From contig NC_058508.1 in assembly GCF_020382885.2 (NCBI RefSeq), forward strand, positions 5,944,055 through 6,008,054: 64,000 nucleotides of DNA, read 5' to 3'. The notes beneath the pieces are model-generated. The model was not told the origin of the DNA, ran no database searches, and was given only the letters and a program-made list of their open reading frames with translations. This document shows, piece by piece, positions 33,931-51,721 of the stretch. Every line of letters starts with the position of its first letter. Position 1 is the first letter of the stretch. Made by a program: the position numbers and the translations under genes. This stretch comes from Scatophagus argus (lineage: Eukaryota > Chordata > Actinopteri > Scatophagidae).

Positions 33931-36900
33931 GTAAATATCAGCACTCTGTGTTCTTTCCAGAGTGTTTGTTGCATTACTACATCACAGTTTGATGTCCAAA
34001 GATGATGGTTTTCTCATTTGTTCTTTGTCCTGTTAATAAACATAAAGAATTTAACTCCTTCATATGTTCTTGTGGGGGTTATAAGGCTGGATAGTTACTA
34101 GAGATCAATTGAAGTAAGAAAAGTTAACCTTAAACAAACAACAATTCAAATCAAATTACTAACAAAAATACGTGTTGTAGGTACAATCGCCTACCTCTTT
34201 TTCACCAACCGTCATGAAATCAGAAAGATGACTTTGGACAAGAGTGAGTACATGAGAATAATTCCCCGCCTGAAGAACGTCGTGGCTCTCGACATGAACA
34301 TGGCTACAAAAGAGATCTATTGGTCAGACATCTCCCAAAAGAAGATCTACAGGTGAGCAAGAATGAAATCAGAAGGAAAGTAGTGTTTTTGTTCCCTTTA
34401 ATCCTGCTTGACCCCAGCTCCTCACTGTCAATCCAGAGCTCAGATGGACTTGGCTGAAGACGCCACTCATCACAGCACAGTAATGGGTAGCGACATTGAT
34501 GCTCCTGAAGGCATTGCTTTTGATTGGGTCCACGGTAACCTGTACTGGACTGACAGCATTCGAAGCACCATCTCCGTGGTAACTGCTGATGGAAGTCGCC
34601 GCAAAACTCTCTTCCACAGAGACTTGTCAAAACCACGGGCCATTGTGGTCGATCCTCACAGCAAGTAAGTTTGATAGCACTAACAAAAGCCTAAAACCTT
34701 CCTAGACACTCTCTTGTGTCTACAATCTAAAGTGATTATTTTTGGGTTTTTTTCTTTGTTTACAACATTTTTTGTCCCCCTAGCTTCATATACTGGACTG
34801 ACTGGGGGAATCCAGCTAAAATTGAGAAGGGAGGTCTTAACGGAGGGGACCGCAGTGCTTTGGTCACTGACAACATTGTGTGGCCTAATGGGATTACCCT
34901 TGGTAAACTCTAGCATTCACGTCTCTCTGATTTCAAGTGTTTTTTTAATCCATTCCTGGTCTGACATATTGACCTCCCACCCCCGATCTGCTTCCTTCCC
35001 AGACCTGTTGAACCAGCGGCTCTACTGGGTGGACTCTAAACTGCACACCCTCTCCAGTATCGACGTGCAGGGTGGTGGTCGGCGCACCCTCATCATTGAC
35101 GAACACAAGCTGGCTCACCCACTGGGACTCACTGTGTTTGAGGTAGATGTTTATCACCTGATAACGTCTGTTACACATAAACCCAGAGTCTGTCAAATGC
35201 AACATGCCATGAACTCCTGACTACACGTGTGAACAGAAGTAATCTCCACTTCTGCTGCTGCTAGTGCCCAATCTCTTAAATGTTCAATCTTGGTTGTTTT
35301 CTTTGCTTTTAGGAGAGAGTGTTCTGGACAGATGTCAGTAACAGCGCCATCCTCAGTGCAAACAGGCTGACGGGTGGAGACATCACTCCAGTGGCTGAGC
35401 ACCTGTCATCACCAGAAGATATTATTCTCTATCATAACCTCAAACAGCCCACTGGTAAGAGACACCACTTTCACAAACTGTTCAGAATTCTGAAAAAGGG
35501 GTAAAGATTTATTTGGTATGTCAGTGTCACAACAAAATCAGAACCATGCATATCAGATTAGCACATCACATCGATAGAGACCTTTGATTAAATACTAAAT
35601 ATTGGCCAGACTTTGACATTCACTTACAACGCCACAGAGATTCAACAGCTACGGAAAAGCAATCTGTAACACCCACAAAGTTTTTGATAGTAATTCACTA
35701 CTATTATTCGTTCAATTGCTTAATTATGTCTTTGTCATTGTTGAAAAGCAAGAATCAGAAATGTAAAGTGGTGTCAGTTGTCTCTTCTAATTCAGCAGAA
35801 AGCGTTTGTACTATTACTTAATGGATTCAAAATATTTAAAGCAGTTAAACTAAATTAAAATCTCATCTTTTCCATTGCAGGGAGAGACTGGTGCCAGGTG
35901 TCAGGCTGTGAATTCATGTGCCTGGCAGCTCCTCAAGTGGGCAGACATCCCCCCAAATATACCTGTGTCTGTCCAGATAACATGATGCTAGCCAGGGATA
36001 TGAGGACATGTGTACCTGGTATGTAATTTTGTAAGAGCAAAATATACTGTCGTAAAACATCACAAAGAAAATTTAATTGAATTAATTCATTTAGGTAGAA
36101 GATATTCATTAGTTTAAGCTGTCCTATTTCTGGCTCTCACTCCTCCTCATTGGTTTTTTTGCACTTCTCCACCTGTGCCAACTCCTGCAGCTCCCAATCA
36201 GCCTGAAGCTCCAGCTACCACCTCCCCTCACCAGCCACCAGCAAGCACCACACCGAGGCCCCCAGTCCCCACCACACCTAAACCCCTGGTCCGCACCACA
36301 CCTAAACCCCTGGTCCGCACCACACCTAAACACCTGGTCCGCACCACACCTAAACCCCCGGTCCGAACCACACCTAAACTTCAGGTTCGCACCACCACGG
36401 TTCCCATTGTAATCACCAGCACTACAGCCAAGCTTGTGCCACGCACCACCAAGCCTCCTGTAAGGACCACCACACCTGAACTAAAGGCCCCTCCACCCAA
36501 CACAGCGAAGCCTGCCCATACCACCACAGAGACTCCAGTCACCTCTCCAGGCAAGTTGCAGTAACACAATGGTGACTTTGTGTATTTTAGATAATTAAAG
36601 TCAAATTGTATAGACGTTTTACATTCCTGTCGACCATTTAACAAACTTAAACAAAATATGGACTCAGGGAAAAGGATCACGTGATTTAGGGGGTTTCTTG
36701 TAGTAAGTTGTCTCCTGCTGGGCAGCTGACTCCTGAGTCTCAGATGTCTTTTCTACAAGAATTTATGAATGATTATATTATTGTACTGTACTGGCCTGTG
36801 ATCTATAATCAGTCTAAAATTGGTATGGCAAGCATTATGTGTTTTGGGAAAACAGCTGTGAGTAATGTAAAGTATTTTCCTCTATGCTCTCGGAGATCAG

Positions 36901-37678
36901 TGGGGTAAAAACATGCGAACTCAGCAGCGCACTTCTTTGAGTACATTGCTCTCAGCTCTGACATATCCAGCTGTATACAATGTGTATAGTGCAGGTCATC
37001 TTCATGTATCATTAACTTCTTGTCTTGTGTTTACCTTTCCGTCAGACTTCCGACATGGATTTGCCGCAGCTATACCCACTGCCTCCACTAACCCAGTGGC
37101 TCTGTATATCGTCTTACCTTTGGGTGAGTTACTTTGTCAGCAGCTGTAAAGTAGGCTTCTGTCCAGAAAAAAACCCAAACAATTTATTTGAAATAATAAC
37201 AGCCATCAAGTCTCCTTTTTCTCACTGCATCTCTTTCCCTGTGTCCTTCCCATGTAGCAATCATTTGTCTGGTGGCTGTTGGTGGAGTGCTGCTATGGAG
37301 GAACTACAGATTAAAAAACACCAACACCATTCATTTTGACAATCCTGTCTATCAGAAAACCACTGAGGACCAAGTGCACATTTGGAGGAGCCATAGTCCT
37401 GACGGTTACTCCTACCCAAAAGTAAGTCTTAAGACGAGTCTCTTCACCTTACCTGTTTCAGTTTTACTGACATTAATGATCTAAGATTCCTGTTCAATCT
37501 CTTCTCTTCCTAATGTAATCTCCCCGTTCCTTCAACAACACCAGACATATTGTTGTGATTAGCACATACAGGCTACAGTATACATTGTGTCTGACATGCT
37601 TTTTATTTGCTGTCCTATCAGAGACAAATTGTGAGCTTGGATGAGGAGGCGGACAATCCAGCCTTCACAGAAAACTGA
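29166..37678 (+). CDS. ldlr: LDL receptor, complete, 18 coding exons
   Basis: A single-pass cell-surface receptor that takes up apoB/apoE lipoproteins by clathrin-mediated endocytosis. The 18 exons give 925 aa with the classic 18-exon architecture of mammalian LDLR. The order is signal peptide, seven LDLR class A repeats, EGF-A and EGF-B, six-blade YWTD propeller, EGF-C, Thr/Pro-rich O-glycan region, one membrane helix (about 842-865) and a tail with FDNPVY (Tyr884). The first ATG of the frame is at 29139 in weak context. The start chosen is 29166, which has strong context and gives [19 protein letters not shown], close to the human MGPW start. VLDLR and LRP8 are excluded by seven rather than eight class A repeats and by the smarca4 neighbour. 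Intron 1 (2.66 kb) is the longest and holds no clear feature. Exons are listed in three sub-entries. Confidence 0.96.
34181..36018 (+). CDS. ldlr: ldlr exons 9-14: YWTD propeller and EGF-C
   Basis: Exons 34181-34352, 34437-34664, 34784-34902, 35003-35142, 35313-35454, 35881-36018. Propeller blades show IYWS, LYWTD, IYWTD, LYWVD and VFWTD. The domain drives ligand release in acidic endosomes. For exon 10 the acceptor at 34436 is chosen over a closer upstream CAG because only it avoids a stop and keeps the phase. EGF-C closes the homology region with [16 protein letters not shown]. Confidence 0.95.
36191..37678 (+). CDS. ldlr: ldlr exons 15-18: O-glycan stalk, membrane helix and tail
   Basis: Exons 36191-36550, 37046-37123, 37258-37421, 37622-37678. 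Exon 15 encodes 120 residues dominated by Thr and Pro, about twice the human stalk, including tandem TTPKPLVR units. The intron after 36550 starts with GC (CCAG|GCAAGT); the nearby GT would break the frame. The tail holds [16 protein letters not shown], the adaptor (ARH/Dab2) signal. The extreme C-terminus reads [14 protein letters not shown], which differs from the human end and adds an NPxF. Confidence 0.94.
36260..36400 (+). repeat. 24-bp coding tandem repeat in ldlr exon 15
   Basis: Five or so copies of a 24-base unit (CACCACACCTAAACCCCTGG plus TCCG) encode TTPKPLVR-like octads. Neighbouring copies differ by one to three bases. The unit is a multiple of three, so copy-number change would keep the frame. 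Confidence 0.9.
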
Positions 37679-39185
37679 GAAATGTTGGACAGAGCGGAAA
37701 GAAGACCATAAGCTACCTTAGACGTGCTTTTGTATTTTTACCTCACACAGCACAAAGATATGGAAGTGGAAGCCAGCATCAGACAAGCTTGAACCACGAT
37801 ATCCACTTCAGTGGAGAAAGCAGCATGGAACTTTTCATTTTATTCCATCAAGTTAACAGTTGACGACTCATGTCTCAACAAATCATACCAAATCATCAGA
37901 TGATGAATTTCTCAGTCCTTTTTTTTTGCCTGGTAACTTTGATGCTGATGTTTGTAAAGCAACAACTAAGTGAGCTCATTTAATGAAACTTTTAGATGGA
38001 AATTTCCTCTCACTTGTTTAGGGTAGAATTCACCACTCGAGTGTTGTAAATATCACTATTATTTTTTATATTATGTTCATGGAATATCATCTGTCTTGAC
38101 CACTCAAAACTATCTCTCTTTGTTCACTGCAAACAAAAAAATATCTGACTTTTATCTCAAGACGGGAAATGAAATGAATTTAAAGTTGAGCATATAATAG
38201 GTGAATGTTATACTAACAACAATTCTGCATGTGCCAGTTTAACCAGTATGACCTCAATCATCATAATGATGTGTGTTTAATTTTGCATTTTACACCAGCT
38301 ATTGCCTCAGTAGTGAAGTGAGAATATCATCCAAAGGGACCTAAAGACACTGCTGTAGTTAATGTCAAAGAATACACATTGCACACTGTGTATGTGCCTT
38401 GATTTATACTGTGCTCCTTCAGACCTCACATATCACCATATGGTTGCACCACAGTGCCTCTGAGGCTTTTTTTTTCCCTGTACATTTTATCGGCTTCATT
38501 CTTTGATTTGTGATGTTCTGCCCATGTGTTGGAGAGCCATCTTTAAATTATCCCTCCATATGCCCCTCTCAGGGGGCCAGTGCATTCCTCAAAGACCAAA
38601 AAGCTTTGATGCAAACACGTGACCTATGGGGGCCGTGTCTATTGCTGTGTACCATGGCACGTGTACATTTACATCATCCTTTAGGACCAGAGCTTCAGCT
38701 TGCCTTATAGCAGCGTTCCAGACAGAAGAAATTAGATTTCCTGCCAGTTCTCGCTGGCTGTTTGAGCTCGTTTCTGTGCATTGATGACAAATGCGTGCCT
38801 TTTTCAATGATGTATTTTGTTCACTCGTTCATGTTGGTGCTATTGAACTCAGTGTGTCGGCCTGTTTACAATGAAGTGTTTGAGGAATGTGGCAGTGTTA
38901 CATGCAGGTGAGGTTACACCTAACAAAGACGTTAGTTATTGTGATGTGGGTTAATGACTGTCGAGAGGCTTTTATGTAGAAAAAAGTGCTAGTGAAGCTG
39001 TACATAAAGTAACCTTACATGCACAGACTAACAGGGCAGTTTGAACATGTAAATATAATGTTTATAAATGTACATATTTGTTCTTTACTGTTGTTTTGGT
39101 AATAATGCCACTGTTTTAGAGTTTGTTGTAAACTTCAACGTTTGCTGTACATAAATAAATGCTTCTATTTATTATGGAATCACTG
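37679..39185 (+). other. ldlr: 3' UTR of ldlr
   Basis: About 1.5 kb of non-coding sequence ending at AATAAA (39154-39159). It contains five UGUANAUA Pumilio-type motifs at 38045, 38999, 39048, 39069 and 39146, four of them in the last 190 bases, and several AUUUA words. Mammalian LDLR mRNA is also unstable through its 3' UTR, so post-transcriptional control is plausible here. Confidence 0.75.
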
Positions 39186-42100
39186 CTCTCTAAGTTCATT
39201 TTTTGAAGACTCAGTCTGAAGATACTTTAACGCATTTATTGTTCATACGTCAGACATTTATTTCATTTTGAACTAAATTCTCTCGCATTGAGCTCAGGTG
39301 ATGCAGGTGATGCAACAGAAAACAGAAAATAAAAAGATGCATATAACAATGACAGCTATGCATGGAAGTATAGATAATAATAAGGAAAATAAAGGGGAAA
39401 AGTGTGACATTTATGTGGATATAAAGATATCTGCCTTAAACCAGTGCTTCCCTTTTGTTCTTCCCACTCATCAAGTTTCAAACATGTTCTTAAGAACTGA
39501 TTATAATCTGGATATAATTTGACACCTTTTGTCATGTAAAAGTGCATATCGTTATAGTGTTTTTTTTAGAGTTGAAGTGTCGGTAACTATTCCAACTATT
39601 TAAATTAATTTATTAATTAACTGAACTTACAAATTGTGTTAGCAAACCTGAACATGTTTCTATGGATTCAGATATTTAATCAAATGCCACTCGCTATTTT
39701 TAGTTCAATTGGTTGAATTTAAGCGAGTTAATTAGTTGAGGTGCAATCTTTCCTTAAACCTGAAAGTGCAGAAGTTATCTCTGGGGTACAAGTAGTCCTG
39801 GCTGGGAGTCTCTTCATTAATATGAATGTGAAAGTAAAAGTACACTGTAAGACATGGTGGTGATTTTCACTTTTCAGTTCAGTTTTTCAGAATTAGCTGT
39901 TCAGTCTTACATATTGCTTTGTTAGCTCTTTTTTGCTTTGTTACTGCATGATACAAAGCTATTACTTTTCCTCTCTGTGTTGTTATCATGCGTGACTGAG
40001 TGCTGGTTAGCCTATGTGGCAGATGGGTCGATTTTTAAAAGTCCACAGCAGCATTTTCCAACGTTTTCATCCAACAGCGTTGGTATGCAGACATGGCAGA
40101 AAACGTGCAGTCACTGTTTTTTTCTTTTTTTTCTCAGGGGGCTTGCTGTGCTTTTGTAGCGCTTCTATAGAAAAGAATCCTTTTTTCCTAGAAAGACAAG
40201 CTGTCACAGTGAGGCAAAACCACACAGCTTCTTAGAAACTCCAACGCTGTGAGATCACGGACAGGAAAAGTAACAACATGTGTATAAAAGTCTTTCCACA
40301 TAAAGTAAAAGATGTGATACTACAGTTTACACATTCTGAATATAGTGTAAATACATGTGGTAATATTGATGTTTTTGCTTACATCTTGGTAATTTTGATG
40401 GAGTATTATCAACTTGAGGAACTAATTATCAGGTGTTTTCTTAACACTGTAGTATATTGAGAGAATTTGTATTTGTACAAGCAGCTTCTAATGACTCCAG
40501 AAACAGCATAGTAAAGTCATGAGCGGTTTGTGTTCACGTGAGTTAGAAGTTCACATCTCTTAAGATCAAATAGAGTTAACTTACACCAACGATCACATGG
40601 GCGTAGCTAAAATCAACAATATTTGTGTTTTGTGGGAGCTTTAAGCCACGTAAGCCATAACAACAGCAATCTGAGAAGAGTGTGAAAACAAGCAGTTCTA
40701 TGACCCTTCAGCTCTGTGGTCAAACCCACCAGTCGTCATGTCACGTGTAAAGTTCAAGGCTGAGCCTGAAGAGCGGAAGTGTTGAGCTGATAGTAAAAGT
40801 CAGGGAAAAGACGTAGTAACACATCAACAGACATGTAAACACAGGAAACAAGCAGTCCATGTCACCTGTCAGATCTCCCTCTGAGTCACATATCTGCATA
40901 CTGTGTACAATTATTAATAAAACTGTATCTGTGGCATCATCTGTCAGTCTGGACCTTTGTTGAAGCGGTCATCAAGACTCCCAGTCCTGCAGTGCAATTT
41001 GTTTTTTGTTTGCACAGACCGCAGAAAATATCTGTTTTTCAAAGAAAAGTTTCATCTGAATCCCTCAACATCATTAATCATTAATTTAACCACAAAGGTC
41101 ACGCAAAGCAGGCCGGATCATTCCGGTCAGATGAAAGGAATAAACGCTCCTGCAGTAAAGCAGTGTTATCTGCTTGCTCAGCGCGGCTTTCAGTTTAAAA
41201 GAAAGCCTAAACATCCTCCTTACTGAAGAGAGTTCTCTCTGAGGTCAGCGGGTGTTCATTCAGAAACAATCACACACCAATTAAAGCTAATTCACATTTA
41301 CATTTATGTGTGGAACAAAAGTGGCAAACAGAGTTTTGCACAGTAAATCAATTCATTACACATAAATATTTTGATGAAATATTTGAGCAGGTAACATGTG
41401 ATCTCCCAAAATGTGAGGATATGACACTACAGCTCACCTGATCCTACATGGACAAAAACCAACCAGTCGGGCTCCTGAACCACCACTGACCTTTGCTCAC
41501 AGTGTGTGTGAGACCAGCCTCACACTACCCACCACCACCCACGGACTGACCATCTCACTACTAACAATAATTGATCAGTTGCTCACAGAGTTTTTTGTCC
41601 TAGTTTTAATAGGTGGGAATGAGAGGAGAGAGAGAGATAGAGAATATCAAGCCACACAAATAAAATAAATAAATGAATAACTTACCCACACAAGACACAG
41701 ATTTGAACATAATTAAAGATCCTCAAAGCTCAGAAGATTATGCTTGCAATAAGGATATTAAATTGGCTGTTAGAGGTCTTTAGTGGTTAAATGACTCTTT
41801 AGCCTAACATGTAATACAAGACAGGTGGGAGAGCATCATAACATGCACAGATATCTCAGCTACATCCATAGAGAGGCAGTTCAGAATTTGTTTGTTTATT
41901 TTGCTTACAATTAAGATTTGAATCCATAAGATAAAATATTTAACTCGACTAACTCTATCACCCTTTCTACTCTTAATGAGAACATTAACATCATAAGGTT
42001 GTACATGGTGTGATGTAGAATATACATAATTGATCAAGGTACTTGTAATAACAGTACTTGGTTGCTTTACAGATCAGCAGTTTTTGTGTGTGTCAAATAC

Positions 42101-43470
42101 TTTTATTATTTGTGTTCAATTTTGTCTCTGCACCAAAAGCCAATGTGTTGTTCAGGTCTCTTGAGAACAAGACCCCACATTTCAATGAGACTGCCTGTCC
42201 AAATAAAGGTTTATTAAAACTAAAACTGTGTCATTGGCATACATTGTTGTTATGGAAGATTAATATTATAGAGACTTAATGATGGTGGATGTTACTCACT
42301 TCATTTACTGACTCATTGGCTTTAAAACATTGTATCCTTTTAGATAATTATGATGTCCACTCCAGTCCTTTAGATGAAAAATTGAATTTAGAACAAATAC
42401 TAAAATACAGCACCAAGTGTTCTTTAACCTAGATTTTATTTGCTCTGTTAGGTGATTTGCTCAGGATTTCTGATAAGATGTCAGCTGTTCAATGACTTAA
42501 TGCAACTTCTGAGAGTAAACTGCTGGTAGGATGCTAATGGGTCAATAATTATTGGCTTCGTGGCAATCTTCAGATTTAAAAAAAAAGGAATGGAAATCGT
42601 GTCTCAACCTGCTCTGATGGTATGTGAGGTTGTGTTGTTCAGGCTCCGTCACACAGCCTTGACACCTCGGCTGTTCCTGCATCAAGTAAACATCCTACCT
42701 GATTGGTGATTCTGCAATCGTACCCACTTTACTGATCAATGATATTATTTCCCTTTTGTGGGATGGAATGTGGGGTGTTATTTACACAATATAAGTAACT
42801 GATTCACCCACAGAGGGCTTTACTGATGTTTGCAGATTTTTTAATAGAATAAGAATAAATAACCCTATGTATATTGTTAACTGGTTGTTAACAGTGCAAA
42901 GACCTTTTAGGGACATTAAAATATTTTTATATTTTTAACACATTATATATAAGTGGTTCTGGTTAAATATCTGGACTATATGGGTGAAGTTGTAAATACT
43001 ACCCTTAATATGTGGTGTAGAATGTTATTATGAAATATTAAATAAAGTGTTGTAGTAAATAAAATTAAATAAAACAATGAAACAAAGCTAAATAAATACT
43101 AATAAAATAACTTAAAAAGTAAATGAAAAAATAAACACATTAAAAAACACAAAAAGATAAAAGAGGAGGAAGGAAGGAGGAATTCATTCGTTTTCAGTTT
43201 ATTTAAACTGTTTCTAAAATGTGCAGTTTTTATAAAGAACCTTTTTTACTGCTTCTGGGAGCAAGAGGATTAAGTGGAAGAGATAAAAGTAAATCAAAAT
43301 TTTGCAAATGTTTGTAAAAAAAGAATAAAATAACATAAAAAAAAATAAAACAAGAAATGTATCAACACGTGGTAGCTGTTTTCTTCCGTCTGTCCCACTA
43401 AAAACTCTTTCAGGCTGAACTGGTGAGCAGTAGTTCACCTGAAAATGAGACCAAATTTTAATTGGTGAAA
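39186..43470. other. intergenic spacer between ldlr and kri1
   Basis: AT-rich with no exon recognised. A possible eroded hAT-like copy spans about 39439-39815 (CAGTGCTTCCC start). A strongly A-rich tract lies at about 43025-43160 with many TAAATAAA words. Nothing else is supported. Confidence 0.5.
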
Positions 43471-43482
43471 ATGAATATTAAG

Positions 43483-43496
43483 GCGCCCCCTACCGG
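43483..43496 (-). promoter_or_regulatory. CTCF-like motif upstream of kri1
   Basis: The minus strand reads CCGGTAGGGGGCGC, 13 of 14 matches to the CTCF core. It lies about 135 bases before the kri1 start codon. Confidence 0.4.
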
Positions 43497-43631
43497 ACAA
43501 TTTATGCAATCGCTGTCCACCGGAAACCATGTGGTTCAGCTTTTTACACGCGCATGTAGTAGCTGGGATGACTTCCGTTTACTAGCGTGCAGTTTTAATC
43601 ATAGCATAAAGCTATCTCCTTCGTTAAAACC

Positions 43632-49605
<5,974 letters not shown>

Positions 49606-49915
49606 TCGCAGCATTGAGCCACCACCTCGGAGAGATAACGTTGATGAAATGATCTGTAATTTTTATGATCAAATCCATTACGAAATTTTAACTGTTTCAT
49701 TATTTCGCAGCCTCAGCTTGACCTTTATGATGAAAAAATATGAAGAAAAGTTTGTGTGTGTAAAGGTTGACTACAAATTTTGAATTTATTCCTGTAATTT
49801 ATATTTAAACTTACAGCTGAGTATAAAATCAGATTTGAACGTAGTTCTCTTACTACGTTCAAATCATTTAGATTTCACCAACGTATAAACAATAAACGTG
49901 CAGCAAAAATGTACA
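49606..49915 (+). other. kri1: 3' UTR of kri1
   Basis: Non-coding, with AATAAA at 49891-49896. It contains the perfect hairpin described next. Confidence 0.65.
49832..49865. repeat. perfect 13-bp inverted repeat in the kri1 3' UTR
   Basis: GATTTGAACGTAG (49832-49844) and CTACGTTCAAATC (49853-49865) are exact reverse complements around the loop TTCTCTTA. The stem ends 26 bases before the poly(A) signal. As RNA it would form a stable stem-loop. Confidence 0.9.
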
Positions 49916-50879
49916 GTTATTCCTGTACAGTTTTAGACACATCAGTTCTGACAAAAATTGGTAGAGTAGTGGGAACAAGTCGTTTTCCTCTGTGGATCAT
50001 TTCCAAATTCAACCCGTGTCTGTGAGCAGGCTGCTGTCTCTCCTTCCACAGCCGAATCAAGCAGATGTGTAAGGCATGCTTTGAACCAGGTGGATGAAAT
50101 CAGTGAACTGGAACAAGACATGCTTATAATGTGTGGACCAGGTAGGAGCAGTTATGGGGATGAGAAAGTCTTTCCCAACCCTGTTTCCATTTTTAGTAAA
50201 TTTCTATGCAAAATAAATTTACTAACACAGCACCTTGATAATTATACTTGTGTGTCTGGACTTAACTTGATGAGAAATGGTAGGGATGTGGTCTAGTTAT
50301 TAATTACTTTCGTCTTAACTTAGTGCTGTATTAGTCAGAATTTTGGGCACATTGAACATGCTGACTATTTTTTCAGGTAATAATATAAACATAAAAAGAG
50401 GTGCACCTTCAAAAGATTAAAACCAATATTATAATATATACTATAAATATATATTATAAACATTTTTAGAATGTAGAGTTAAAATGGCTTATTAGTTTAA
50501 ACCACTCTGCCTTTTCAAAAAAGATTTTGTCTCAACTTGTTTAGATACTGCTCTTTTTAAAATCATGTAGTTGGGAGGTTATATATTATTTAATATATGT
50601 ACATATATTTTTTTTAACCTCTGTGGTAATTCACAACAGTTTGGATGGTCGGCAGGCTGAATTTAGCATACTTGATTTGTGGATTATAACTGTATATACT
50701 GAAATAACATTCGTTGTATTGTTTCAGTTAGCAGTTTGTGTTTTTCCCATAATGGCAAATTAGGAGTTGTTTGAAGGACGATAGTTGCACAGTCCTGCTC
50801 TTGTTCCGCCACGCTTTACCTGAAAATTGGGAAATGTACCGAAGTGGAAGGTCAAAACAAATAATGAGGTAGGGACTGT
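49916..50879. other. spacer between kri1 and spc24
   Basis: AT-rich, with a palindromic TATA-rich stretch around 50430-50460. No exon is recognised. The frame at 50081-50296 has no resemblance to a known protein. Confidence 0.5.
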
Positions 50880-50893
50880 ACACTAGGTGGCGG
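50880..50893 (+). promoter_or_regulatory. CTCF-like motif upstream of spc24
   Basis: ACACTAGGTGGCGG matches the CTCF core at 13 of 14 positions. It lies about 100 bases before the probable first exon end of spc24. Confidence 0.4.
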
Positions 50894-50950
50894 TATACAC
50901 ATTAGAGGAGATCCCCTCAAGACCAAAGAAGAAGAAGAAGAAACAAAACA

Positions 50951-50991
50951 GGCGCGCTGACTGAATTTGAATCACGGAAGCGAGCTGACTG
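50951..50991 (+). promoter_or_regulatory. spc24: spc24 core promoter / end of non-coding exon 1
   Basis: GGCGCG (50951-50956) followed by TTTGAA (50966-50971) resembles the E2F/CDE and CHR elements of mitotic genes. The next bases lead to a donor GACTG|GTATGC at 50991/50992, which can join the acceptor at 51704 just before the spc24 ATG. Whether these bases are promoter or exon depends on a start site that I cannot see. Confidence 0.4.
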
Positions 50992-51721
50992 GTATGCTGT
51001 TTTTTTACTTTTAGCAGAAAATTACCTAATTTCAATTAATACTGTTATGATTACTTAGCTGCAGAGTCGATAATTGTAACTTGCTCTACGTATCTTTTAT
51101 TTTATCGCTTGGTTTGCCACACAACGTTTACACTGAACAAGTGTGTCGTTGTGAAAGGTAAACAAAACAGCGAGGGTTTCCATGAACTTTAGCTAGTATG
51201 TTAGCCAACAGCTTGAGGGCCAATTAATATACGTTTACTCAAATTAGTTTCTTATGTTATTTAAGACTTTTCCAACATTTATACAACTGTTATACACCGG
51301 AGAACGTAAATATTTCTGAGACCTAAAGATACTGTTGTTTTACTTGCTATTATTAGACTGAAATATTAGTGCCGATATGCATTATTTCAGTTACTACCAA
51401 GCTTTATATGAGTATCAATGCATTAGGTCAACACTCATGTAGAATTAGTAGACTTTATACGGATTTAGTTGCGGTTGAGTAAAATTTTGAGTAAGTTATG
51501 TTATGGAATATTAGTACACTGTGGATGCAACTTCTCTCACAGTAACTCATCTGAATATTTCCTACACTGCTGTTTTTATTTTTTAGTTGTTGTTGATAAA
51601 GAGAAGTCTAACAAACTTTGATGATCTTTCTTTCTTTGTGCACCTTGCAAAGGAGAAACACCACAACATGTTTAGTTTAATCTCTTCTGTTATGTGCTTT
51701 GTAGCTGCTGGTGTCACCACA

